Program-made: the position numbers and the translations under genes
Notes under the pieces: generated by a model
What the model was told of the DNA's origin: nothing
Databases searched by the model: none
The model's input: only the letters and a program-made list of their open reading frames with translations
In this document: positions 33,421 to 41,313 of the stretch, piece by piece
Position numbering within the stretch: the first letter of the stretch is position 1
How the letters are laid out: each line of letters starts with the position of its first letter
Origin: Bacteroidales bacterium
GTDB lineage: Bacteria > Bacteroidota > Bacteroidia > Bacteroidales > Muribaculaceae
DNA length: 47,884 nt
Direction of reading: 5' to 3'
Assembly: GCA_004557565.1 (NCBI GenBank)
Contig: SFGS01000009.1
Location: 1 to 47,884, forward strand

Positions 33421-34351
33421 GTGTTTGTATTGCTATAAGCCATTGAAAGATGGTCAGCAAGATTTTCACCCGGCATGCGCCAAAAAGTTTTTTGGAGAAA
33501 AGCACATACCCACACTTGAATACACGCGCGAAAACCTTGATGAACTTGCCAAGAAAGTGATTCAGTCGCAAACCTCACTTACAGGCGTTCAACCAAAATT
33601 ATCGCTAAATTTAGACCGTCACGAAGGGTCGTCGCGCCTAACTATCGTGGGGCTGTGGGGCGACTACATTTTCAAGCCACAAACTGACGACTATCAGCAG
33701 TTGCCTGAGGTGGAGGACCTGACCATGCATTTGGCAGAAGTGGCTCGAATCAGCACCGTGCCACATTCGTTAATAAGGTTGGGCGATGGGAGCATTGGGT
33801 ATATCACCCGACGCATCGACCGAACACCCAATGGAGAGAAGATTGACATGGAAGACATGTGTCAACTCACTCTCCACCCCACGGAATACAAGTATCGCAG
33901 TTCGTACGAGCAGATTGCAAAGGTGATAGCCGCACATAGCAGCACGCCCAAACTCTGTTTGGTGAATTTTATGCAATTGATATTGTTCTGCTACCTGACT
34001 GGCAACAACGATATGCACTTAAAAAACTTTTCGCTGTATGCACCCAAAAGCAATTACATGCTCACTCCTGCCTACGATTTGCTGAATGTGGCAATAGTGA
34101 ATCCAAAAGACAAGGAGGAACTGGCGTTAACTTTGAATGGAAAGAAATCGAGGTTGCAGAAACGTGATTTCGTGGCGGCGGCGCAAAAAATGGGAATAGA
34201 TGAAAAGGCTATAGATAAGATGATTATTAGTTTCAATCGAATCATGCCAAAGTGGACTTCATGGATAAATTCATCATTCCTATCCGACGAATTAAAACAA
34301 AAATACATGGATTTAATCACCCAAAGAATGAAATATTTAATGGGGGAATGA
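33413..34351 (+). CDS. HipT-like Ser/Thr kinase toxin
   Basis: This 312-residue HipA-family kinase begins with a zinc-ribbon-like segment (MCKCLYC then HPACAKKFFG) not found in E. coli HipT as far as I recall. The regulatory Gly-rich loop is QTSLTGVQPKLSL, with Ser55 and Thr57 at the place of the autophosphorylation sites. Catalytic GNNDMHLKN has Asp200, and the metal-binding TPAYDLLN has Asp222. HipA-type kinases inactivate aminoacyl-tRNA synthetases (GltX for HipA, TrpS for HipT); the target here is unknown. It overlaps hipS by 8 bp with this start; an ATG 8 codons upstream is possible. Confidence 0.85.
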   Translation: MCKCLYCYKPLKDGQQDFHPACAKKFFGEKHIPTLEYTRENLDELAKKVIQSQTSLTGVQPKLSLNLDRHEGSSRLTIVGLWGDYIFKPQTDDYQQLPEVEDLTMHLAEVARISTVPHSLIRLGDGSIGYITRRIDRTPNGEKIDMEDMCQLTLHPTEYKYRSSYEQIAKVIAAHSSTPKLCLVNFMQLILFCYLTGNNDMHLKNFSLYAPKSNYMLTPAYDLLNVAIVNPKDKEELALTLNGKKSRLQKRDFVAAAQKMGIDEKAIDKMIISFNRIMPKWTSWINSSFLSDELKQKYMDLITQRMKYLMGE

Positions 34352-34382
34352 TTCCCGATTCATTTTGATTTAGGGAAAAAAA

Positions 34383-34413
34383 AGAGCGCTGATGCTTGTG
34401 GCATGGGTGCTCT
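34383..34413. terminator. Bidirectional terminator between hipT and a convergent gene
   Basis: AGAGC (34383-34387) and GCTCT (34409-34413) close an imperfect hairpin. T-rich sequence follows on the plus strand and an A-run precedes it, which gives Us for the opposite direction. Confidence 0.65.
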
Positions 34414-34440
34414 AATATTTTTTGTGGTTATTTTTGTGGG

Positions 34441-35361
34441 TTAGTATTCGTATTCGGGGGTGTAGTCGGGGCCGAAATTGGTTTCCCATTCTTTAATGAA
34501 ATTTACGTTGTATTTTTCGATGTCGGAGAGGCGTGGGGTCACGTCGTAGTATAGTGGAACGTACCACGAGAATTGTTCGAAATATTCTTTAAGGTCCTCG
34601 GATTCGAAGATGTAGCCACGGCGTGCGAAAATGTAGTTGCGCATCAGGCGGAGTTCTTCTGCCGACTTGCCTTCCACATCGGCGTAGGTCATTTCTCGTT
34701 CACGCAGGTATTCATATTCGTATTCGCTTTCATCGATGGCGTTGTTGTCGTAATACGAATTTTCATTGTTCACCGAGGTGTCGTAGTTGATGGTTTCCGT
34801 CTTTTTGATGAAATTTTGGTAGATGAAATATCCACCCACACCCAAGCCTGCCACCAAAACCACCGCCAGCACAATGAATATCCACGCATTGCTTTTCTTC
34901 GCCGGTGCGGGCTGCACGCCGGTGGGCTGTTGTGGACCGTTGAATACAGGTGGCACGCCATCGCCAGTAGGCGGTACGGCATCAAATACAGGTGGCTGAG
35001 CATCCATCACAGGTGGCTCACTTTCCGTCAGTTGTGGTTGAGCATCTATCTCTTGGGGTTCCATCACTGGTGGTTGGGGTTCCTGCGTAGGAGCCTCAAA
35101 CACAGGTGGCTGTGGGTCTTGTGCAGGGGATGCTGCCTCGAAAGTGGGCGGCGTGAACACTGGAGGAGCGATTTTGGTTTCTTCCTCAGTATCTGTTGCA
35201 AACATTTCGCTTATTGGTGCCACTTCACTTGCTGGAGTCCATTCGGTCATGCCTTCTGTCCAAATCAGCGTGTCGGGGGTGATCAACTTAATCAATTCTT
35301 CGGCACTAAACGGACCTTCGCTAACGCCATTTTTCACATAGAAATACAGAGCCTCGTTCAT
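34441..35361 (-). CDS. Membrane protein with GYF_2 and YARHG domains
   Basis: The 306-residue protein has an N-terminal cytoplasmic GYF_2 (DUF4339) domain (FYVKNGVSEGPFSAEELIKLI and LIWTEGMTEWTPASEV, residues ~6-50). A low-complexity Pro/Gln/Glu-rich linker (~70-150, repeating QPPVFE-like units) precedes one membrane helix (IFIVLAVVLVAGLGVGGYFI, ~160-180). An acidic linker leads to a YARHG domain at the C-terminus (LMRNYIFARRGYIFESEDLK, then WYVPLYYDV). The topology puts GYF_2 inside and YARHG outside. Function unknown. The gene lies 5' to 5' with the GH3-like operon; a second GYF_2 protein is at 42306-42965. Confidence 0.82.
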   Translation of the reverse strand: MNEALYFYVKNGVSEGPFSAEELIKLITPDTLIWTEGMTEWTPASEVAPISEMFATDTEEETKIAPPVFTPPTFEAASPAQDPQPPVFEAPTQEPQPPVMEPQEIDAQPQLTESEPPVMDAQPPVFDAVPPTGDGVPPVFNGPQQPTGVQPAPAKKSNAWIFIVLAVVLVAGLGVGGYFIYQNFIKKTETINYDTSVNNENSYYDNNAIDESEYEYEYLREREMTYADVEGKSAEELRLMRNYIFARRGYIFESEDLKEYFEQFSWYVPLYYDVTPRLSDIEKYNVNFIKEWETNFGPDYTPEYEY

Positions 35362-35447
35362 ATTCGTATTGGGGTTGGTTAGTTTTTTATCAAAAGCAAA
35401 GATATATAAAAATTATTGTAGTTCCATTTTTTGCACACCACTTTTTT

Positions 35448-35478
35448 TTTGATTTGCTGGCAAGTTGCAGTAACTTTG
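35448..35478 (+). promoter_or_regulatory. Promoter of the GH3-like operon, close to the start codon
   Basis: TTTG (35448-35451), a 19-bp spacer and TAACTTTG (35471-35478) match the consensus. The expected transcription start falls at or next to the ATG at 35484, so the mRNA may be leaderless. Confidence 0.6.
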
Positions 35479-35483
35479 TGCTA

Positions 35484-36995
35484 ATGATTGATTTTACACC
35501 TTTAGCAAAGAAGCGTTTTTTGTCGCGGCTCTACGACCAGTTGCGCTACGCCAACTATGCCGATGCGGTGCAGCAAGGTGAGTTGGTGAAGCTCATCGAG
35601 CGTGCGTCGCTCACCGAATTTGGCCGCAAATACCACTTTTCGAACATGCGCACCTATCGTGAGTTTGCCTCCACGGTGCCGCTGTATCGCTACGAGGACT
35701 TGCGCCCCCAAATCATGCGCATGGTTTCGGGCGAGGCGAATGTGCTGTGGCGTGGCAAATGCTTCAACTTTGCCCAATCGTCGGGCACTACCGATGGCAA
35801 AAGCAAATACATACCCATCACCGCCGACTCGCTGAAGACCAATCATTATCAAGGCGCGAGCGATGTGGTGTCGCACTATCTCAACCTCAATCCCGCCAGC
35901 CGAATTTTCAGCGGCAAAGGCTTTATTTTGGGTGGCAGTTTCGCCAACCAACTCCAGTTGAAGCCCGGCACAAGGGTGGGCGATTTGAGTGCCACGCTTA
36001 TCCAAAACATCAATCCGCTGGTCAATCTCTTCCGTGTGCCGAGCAAGAAAGTGGCGCTGATGGAAGATTGGACAGAAAAACTCCCCGCGCTGGTCGAGGC
36101 GTCGCTCAACGAGAACATCACCAACCTTTCGGGTGTGCCGTCGTGGTTCCTCACCGTGCTGAAAGAGGTGATGGCGCGCAAGGGTGTGAGCTGCATTCAT
36201 GAGGTGTGGCCCAATTTGGAGGTGTTTTTCCACGGCGGCATCGCTTTTGCCCCTTATCGTGAGCAATACGAGAAGATTTGCGACATGAGCAAAATGCACT
36301 TCCTCGACACTTACAACGCCAGCGAGGGCTTCTTCGCTGTGCAAAGCTCGTGGGAAACCACCGCCATGCTCCTGTTGCTCGACATAGGCGTGTTCTACGA
36401 GTTTATCCCTATTGAAGATACCGACAGTCCCACCCCAGAGGTTTACCCTGTGTGGGAGGTGGAGGCAGGCAAAACCTACGAACTGGTGATTACGGCGTGC
36501 AATGGGCTGTGGCGTTACCGCATAGGCGACACCGTGACCATCGAGCAGACCAATCCAGTGAAGATAAAGATAGCCGGGCGCACCAAGAATTTCATCAATG
36601 CCTTTGGCGAGGAACTGATGGTGCACAACGCCGATGCGGCTATCACCAAGGCTGCGGTGCTCACTGGGGCGCAAGTGCTCAACTACACCGCTGCGCCTGT
36701 GTATGCTGGCGACCATACACGAGGCCGCCACGAGTGGCTGGTGGAGTTTGCAAAGATGCCAGCCTCGAAAGATGAGTTTATGAAAATTCTCGATGAATGT
36801 CTGCGCGACCAAAACAGCGACTACGATGCCAAGCGCAGCGGCGATATCTTCCTCGATGCGCCCACGCTGGTGGTGGCAAGCGAGGGGCTGTTTGACCGAT
36901 GGCTCGGCTCCACCGGCAAACTGGGCGGACAGCGAAAAATTCCGCGCCTGAGCAACGACCGCGACATTATCGAACAAATGCTAAAGATGCAATGA
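35484..36995 (+). CDS. GH3-like acyl/amino-acid adenylating enzyme
   Basis: This 503-residue protein belongs to the GH3 auxin-responsive-promoter family, ANL-type adenylating enzymes that join carboxylic acids to amino acids. Visible motifs are FAQSSGTTDGKSKYIP (phosphate loop), DTYNASEGFFAVQ (adenine/carboxylate motif) and LWRYRIGDTV with IKIAGRTKNFINAFGEELM at the hinge. Bacterial members are uncharacterised; plant substrates such as auxin or jasmonate do not apply, so the acyl substrate is unknown. The start MIDFTPLAKKRFLS was chosen for the family N-terminus; an in-frame ATG ten codons up would lie within the promoter. It leads an operon, overlapping the next gene by 1-4 bp. Confidence 0.88.
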   Translation: MIDFTPLAKKRFLSRLYDQLRYANYADAVQQGELVKLIERASLTEFGRKYHFSNMRTYREFASTVPLYRYEDLRPQIMRMVSGEANVLWRGKCFNFAQSSGTTDGKSKYIPITADSLKTNHYQGASDVVSHYLNLNPASRIFSGKGFILGGSFANQLQLKPGTRVGDLSATLIQNINPLVNLFRVPSKKVALMEDWTEKLPALVEASLNENITNLSGVPSWFLTVLKEVMARKGVSCIHEVWPNLEVFFHGGIAFAPYREQYEKICDMSKMHFLDTYNASEGFFAVQSSWETTAMLLLLDIGVFYEFIPIEDTDSPTPEVYPVWEVEAGKTYELVITACNGLWRYRIGDTVTIEQTNPVKIKIAGRTKNFINAFGEELMVHNADAAITKAAVLTGAQVLNYTAAPVYAGDHTRGRHEWLVEFAKMPASKDEFMKILDECLRDQNSDYDAKRSGDIFLDAPTLVVASEGLFDRWLGSTGKLGGQRKIPRLSNDRDIIEQMLKMQ

Positions 36996-37246
36996 TGAGT
37001 GAGAAGAAATTTAAGTGGGTGGCAGTGATTTCCACCCTGCCTGTGCTGATGTGGCCTGTGCTGCTCTTGCACCTCGACCAAATGGACACCGCCATTGAGC
37101 GATTTCTGATGCTGGGTATGCCAGTGTTTGCCCTGCTCTGTGGCTATTTGGCCAACTACGCCTACAAGGAGCGCCCCGAAGTGGCTTGGATTTTGATAGG
37201 TTTGGCGTGGCTCTCGTATGTGTGTTTTGCTATTTTAGGACTATAA
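36995..37246 (+). CDS. Small membrane protein
   Basis: This 83-residue protein has three hydrophobic segments (WVAVISTLPVLMWPVLLL, FLMLGMPVFALLCGYLAN, VAWILIGLAWLSYVCFAIL) and few other features. No family is recognised. It sits between the GH3-like gene, whose stop overlaps its start (ATGATG), and the sulfatase gene 8 bp downstream, so it belongs to the same operon. The start could be either of two adjacent ATGs (36992 or 36995). Confidence 0.65.
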   Translation: MSEKKFKWVAVISTLPVLMWPVLLLHLDQMDTAIERFLMLGMPVFALLCGYLANYAYKERPEVAWILIGLAWLSYVCFAILGL

Positions 37247-37254
37247 CCGAAACG

Positions 37255-39216
37255 ATGAAAAGATTTTTCCGTACAAATATGGGTGCGGCACTGCTGAATA
37301 TGCTCATGGCATACGTGGTGTTTATGGTGTCGCGATTTGCATTCTTTTTTGAAAACTACGCCACTTTTGCCCCCGACATGAGTTGGGGCTTGGCGCTCAG
37401 TATGCTCAAGGGCTCGCTGGTGTTCGACACCTCTGCCCTACTCTATATCAACAGCCTCTATCTGGTGCTGATGCTCCTGCCGTGGGGCAGAAAGGAAGTG
37501 CCTGGATTTCATCGCTTCCTCAAGTGGCTGTTTGTGGTGATTAATTCGATAGGCGTGGCGCTCAACCTCGGCGATGCCGTGTATGTGGCATATACAGGCC
37601 GCCGCTCCACCGTCACCGTGTTTTCGGAGTTTGTCAACGAGAATAATATCGCCTCTATCTTCCTTACCGAGTTTGTGAACCACTGGTATCTGGTGCTGCT
37701 CTTTGTGGTGATAGTGGCACTGATGTGGCTCTGCTACCGCACGCCCGATAAGTGCGTGTGGGGCAAGCGTTGGCGCTATTATGTGGCGCAGACCGTCACG
37801 CTGCTGGTGCTTGCGCCATTGGCGATAATTGGTATTCGTGGCAGTGCCACCGCCGGCACACGCCCCATCACCATTAGCAATGCCAACGAATATGTGAATC
37901 GCCCCATCGAGGGCACGCTGGTGCTCAACACACCGTTCTCCATTATCCGCAGCATCGGCAAGAAGGTGTTTGTCACTCCGGATTATATGTCGATGGAGGA
38001 AATGCGCCGCACCTATGAGCCGATTATCACCCCTGTGAACGATTCGCTCACCACTTCGCAAAAGAAGAATGTGGTGGTGATTATTGTGGAGAGTATGGGT
38101 AAGGAGTATATCGGCAGCCTGAACCCTGATTTGGAGGGTGGAAAATATAAAGGATATATGCCTTTCATGGACTCGCTGCTCACCAAGAGTCTCACTTTTG
38201 AATACACCTTCGCCAACGGCCGCATTTCTATGGACGCGATGCCGTCGGTGCTGTCGGGCATACCGATGATGGTGGAGCCGTTTTTCCTCACCCCTGCATC
38301 GCTCAACGATGTGGGCGGACTGCCTAAGATGCTCAAGCCACGAGGATATTTCAGCGCATTTTTCCACGGCGGACACAACATTTCGATGGGATTCAGTGCC
38401 TTTGCCCACGCCATCGGTTATGAGAAATATTTCGGGTTGAATGAATATTGCGACTCGCCAAAATATGGCGGTATGGACGACTTCGACGGCAAGTGGGCGA
38501 TTTGGGACGAGCCATTCCTGCAATACACGCTCGACGAGATTGAGAAGTTTAAGCAGCCGTTCCTTGTGTCGATGTTCACCGCTTCGTCGCACCACCCCTA
38601 CCACATTCCAGAGCAGTATGTGGGGAAAATCACTTCAGAGCCGGGCAATCAGCCCATCTACAAGTGCGTGCGCTACACCGACATGGCGCTTCGCAAGTTT
38701 TTTGAGCGTGCCAGCAAGCAACCGTGGTTCAACAACACCATTTTCGTGCTTGTGGCTGACCACACCAACCAAAACGAACACGCTTTCTACAAGACCGAAC
38801 AGGGCTTGTATAGCATTCCTATCATCTTCTACACGCCCGACGGATCGATTAAGCCTGGCATGATGAAGAATGTGATAGCGCAGCAAACCGATATCACCCC
38901 CACGCTGATGCACATTCTTGGATACGATAAGCCATACGTGGCATTCGGCTGCGACCTACTGAGCACCCCAGCCGAAAAGACTTGGGCGTTTAACTACAAC
39001 AATGGCGTGTATCAATACTTCAAAGGCGATTTGATGCTCCAGTTCGACGGCACGAAGTCGATAGCCCTCTACCGCTTCAAAACCGACCCGCTGCTCAAGC
39101 AAAACCTCGTGGGCAAACTCCCCGAACAGGCAGCATTGGAACACCAACTCAAAGCCCTCATCCAGCAATACATGTACCGCATGAACACCAATAATTTGGT
39201 ATTGAGAAGTAAATGA
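37255..39216 (+). CDS. LTA synthase-like membrane sulfatase (paralogue)
   Basis: This 653-residue protein is a close paralogue of that at 2529-4505, matching throughout: five N-terminal membrane helices, then NVVVIIVESMGKEYIGSLN, FANGRISMDAMPSVLSGIPMM (nucleophile region), FFHGGHNISMGF, TASSHHPYHIPEQY and VLVADHTNQNEH. It would transfer or cleave a phosphate-containing headgroup in the periplasm. The start at 37255 (MKRFFRTNMGAALLNM) is 8 bp after the small membrane protein gene; an open frame reaching further up overlaps that gene. Right after the stop codon begins an 8-bp-period array. Confidence 0.87.
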   Translation: MKRFFRTNMGAALLNMLMAYVVFMVSRFAFFFENYATFAPDMSWGLALSMLKGSLVFDTSALLYINSLYLVLMLLPWGRKEVPGFHRFLKWLFVVINSIGVALNLGDAVYVAYTGRRSTVTVFSEFVNENNIASIFLTEFVNHWYLVLLFVVIVALMWLCYRTPDKCVWGKRWRYYVAQTVTLLVLAPLAIIGIRGSATAGTRPITISNANEYVNRPIEGTLVLNTPFSIIRSIGKKVFVTPDYMSMEEMRRTYEPIITPVNDSLTTSQKKNVVVIIVESMGKEYIGSLNPDLEGGKYKGYMPFMDSLLTKSLTFEYTFANGRISMDAMPSVLSGIPMMVEPFFLTPASLNDVGGLPKMLKPRGYFSAFFHGGHNISMGFSAFAHAIGYEKYFGLNEYCDSPKYGGMDDFDGKWAIWDEPFLQYTLDEIEKFKQPFLVSMFTASSHHPYHIPEQYVGKITSEPGNQPIYKCVRYTDMALRKFFERASKQPWFNNTIFVLVADHTNQNEHAFYKTEQGLYSIPIIFYTPDGSIKPGMMKNVIAQQTDITPTLMHILGYDKPYVAFGCDLLSTPAEKTWAFNYNNGVYQYFKGDLMLQFDGTKSIALYRFKTDPLLKQNLVGKLPEQAALEHQLKALIQQYMYRMNTNNLVLRSK

Positions 39217-39339
39217 GTCAACAAGTCAACGGGTCAACAAGATGTTGAGGAAGCCCCACCCCCTCTACTCGTTGTCACGTTGCCTTGTTGCCTCGTCGTC
39301 TTGTAGACTTATAGACTTGTTGACTCGTTGACTTGTTGA
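39217..39339 (+). repeat. 8-bp-period GTCAACNN array with inverted partner
   Basis: Three sense octads (GTCAACAA, GTCAACGG, GTCAACAA; 39217-39240) start at the base after the sulfatase TGA. Nine antisense octads (CTCGTTGT to CTTGTTGA) fill 39268-39339 and run into a T-tract. Together they can fold as a long hairpin terminator. Confidence 0.9.
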
Positions 39340-39345
39340 CTTTTT

Positions 39346-39379
39346 TTTGGGATTCTTTCCAAAAAATAGTGTAAATTTG
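39346..39379 (+). promoter_or_regulatory. Probable promoter of the pldA operon
   Basis: TTTG (39346-39349) and TAAATTTG (39372-39379) with a 22-bp spacer resemble the consensus; the start codon is 37 bp downstream. The spacer is slightly long. Confidence 0.5.
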
Positions 39380-39415
39380 TGGGCGTTGCCGTTTGGCAGG
39401 AAAAAACGAAACTAT

Positions 39416-40255
39416 ATGACAAGGTTATTTATCGCTATCCTGATATCTGTGTGCTGCTTTTCAGCCGCTCACGCTCAGATTGTGGATGTGGAGCAGTCTG
39501 AAAAGTTCAATACCGACAGTGTGCTCCGCGACTTCGACAATCGCCCCTTTTTCGGCATCTACAAAGACAATTACTTTGTGGGTGGCACCTCTATTGGCAC
39601 CAAGCCCACAAGCCACAACAGTGATGTGAAATTTCAGGTCAGCATTTCGCAACGCCTCACCAAGAGTGTGCTTCCGTTCAACACCTACGCATTCCTGTTT
39701 TATTCGCAAAAGTGTATGTGGAATGTGTTTGAAAAGTCGCTGCCAATGCGCGATTTCAATTTCAACCCCGGTCTTGGTTTCACCAAACTGCTCATCAGCA
39801 AAAATCGCCTTGTGGGTAAACTCACGCTGATGATTGAGCACGAGTCGAACGGACGCGACAAGATGTACGACCGCAGTTGGAATAAACTTTCCTTTGCCGG
39901 CAACATTTATCTTACGCCAAACCTGATGATTCACGGCAAATACTGGCTCACATATATCGACAGTAAGCAGAACAAGGATATTTTACGCTACAACGGTATT
40001 TACCAAACAGGTATTCAGGTGTTGAGCCCCAACCAGCGATGGGTGTTTTCTGCCACTTTCGTTAAGCGAAAGGGCTGGAATCTGAATGGCAACACTATCG
40101 TGGACATCGGTTGGCGCATACGCAAAAAAGACAATCAGTTCCTGATGCTGCACTACTATAACGGCTACGGTGAAAACCTGCTCGACTACAACAAGTTTCA
40201 CTCACGCCTGCGCATCGGTCTGCTGATTAAACCTCGCTTCTTCAGCGATTTCTAA
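39416..40255 (+). CDS. pldA: Outer-membrane phospholipase A
   Basis: This 279-residue protein has a signal peptide (MTRLFIAILISVCCFSAAHAQ) and the OMPLA pattern: catalytic His and Ser in HESNG (about residues 142-146) and the conserved NGYGENLLDYN with calcium-site residues near the C-terminus. Many amphipathic strands fit a 12-strand barrel, and it ends in Phe. OMPLA hydrolyses phospholipids that reach the outer leaflet. The start at 39416 gives the signal peptide; an upstream in-frame ATG would not. The next gene begins 2 bp after the stop. Confidence 0.85.
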   Translation: MTRLFIAILISVCCFSAAHAQIVDVEQSEKFNTDSVLRDFDNRPFFGIYKDNYFVGGTSIGTKPTSHNSDVKFQVSISQRLTKSVLPFNTYAFLFYSQKCMWNVFEKSLPMRDFNFNPGLGFTKLLISKNRLVGKLTLMIEHESNGRDKMYDRSWNKLSFAGNIYLTPNLMIHGKYWLTYIDSKQNKDILRYNGIYQTGIQVLSPNQRWVFSATFVKRKGWNLNGNTIVDIGWRIRKKDNQFLMLHYYNGYGENLLDYNKFHSRLRIGLLIKPRFFSDF

Positions 40256-40257
40256 CC

Positions 40258-41292
40258 ATGTGCGAAAGAGACATAAAATTTGCGGTGGGCACCTACACGG
40301 TGCTCGGTGGTGAGGGCGTGCTGATTTACTCGCTCAACCCTCGCACGCTACAGACCGAGTGCCTCGGAAGGCAGCGGGTGGAAAATCCGAGTTTCCTTTG
40401 CGCTTCGCCCTCTGGAGGGCATGTGTATGCCGTGAATGAAAGTGGAAGTCGGTCGGGCGTGCATCACCTTGCTGTGGACGAAAATGGTGCGCTCACAGCG
40501 TGCCAAACCGTGGCTTCGGGTGCCGACCCTTGCCACATTCTGTGGCTCAGCACTCGCACCCTGTGCATCAGCAATTACAGCGGCGGTTCGGTGGAACTGT
40601 TCGACATTGCTGCCGATGGTTCGCTGTCGGCATCTGCCCAAACGCTCACTTTCCACGAGTGCGGCACATCGCCACGCCAGCAGAGCAGCCACATTCATTT
40701 CTGCGCCATCACGCCCGACGGTGAATATCTCGTTGCCGATGATTTGGGTGGCGACTGCATTCATATTCTGAAAATCGAGCATCACTCCGATGGCACCGCA
40801 CGGCTGCTGCGCCACGGTAAAACTGCCGTTCACCCCGAAGCCGGTCCACGCCACATTTGCTTTGGCGCCGATGGCAGATTTGCCTACCTCATTACCGAGT
40901 TGAGCGATGAGGTGATGGTGTTTGGCTACAATGGTGGTGCATTATCGCTCATTCAAACTCTTACGGCTGCCCCCACGCCAGCGCACGCCTCAGGGCACAT
41001 CATAGTGCACCCCAACGGCAAGTGGCTGTATGCCAGCGTGCGCCGCACAGGCGATGGCATAGCCGTGTATCATATTGGTGATGATGGGCGGCTCACGCAA
41101 GTGGGCTATACCCATACGGCGCTTCACCCACGCCATTTCAATATCACGCCCGATGGCTCGTTGCTGCTCTGCGCTTGCCGCGACAGCGACACGATTGAGG
41201 TTTACCGCATCAATCCCGCCGACGGCACCCTACTCGACACGCTCCACCACATCAGTGTGGCGAAAGCGGTGTGCATTCAGTTTATCGACTAA
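40258..41292 (+). CDS. Lactonase family protein (6-phosphogluconolactonase-like)
   Basis: The 344-residue product is a seven-bladed-propeller lactonase of the YbhE/Pgl type. Family landmarks: VGTYT near the N-terminus, PSFLCASPSGGHVYAVNE, SNYSGGSVELFDI, QSSHIHFCAITPDGEYLVADDLGGD, GPRHICFGADGRFAYLITELSDEV, HIIVHPNGKWLYASVR and HPRHFNITPDGSLLLCA. It may hydrolyse 6-phosphogluconolactone, but relatives act on other lactones. No signal peptide. Probably cotranscribed with pldA and the metal transporter gene, without an obvious functional link. Confidence 0.88.
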   Translation: MCERDIKFAVGTYTVLGGEGVLIYSLNPRTLQTECLGRQRVENPSFLCASPSGGHVYAVNESGSRSGVHHLAVDENGALTACQTVASGADPCHILWLSTRTLCISNYSGGSVELFDIAADGSLSASAQTLTFHECGTSPRQQSSHIHFCAITPDGEYLVADDLGGDCIHILKIEHHSDGTARLLRHGKTAVHPEAGPRHICFGADGRFAYLITELSDEVMVFGYNGGALSLIQTLTAAPTPAHASGHIIVHPNGKWLYASVRRTGDGIAVYHIGDDGRLTQVGYTHTALHPRHFNITPDGSLLLCACRDSDTIEVYRINPADGTLLDTLHHISVAKAVCIQFID

Positions 41293-41313
41293 AATCTAAT
41301 CATTCTTAAATAA

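Noticed and set aside
35502..36977. 491-codon open frame opposite the GH3-like gene
   Set aside because: Antisense shadow of a strongly supported GH3 gene.
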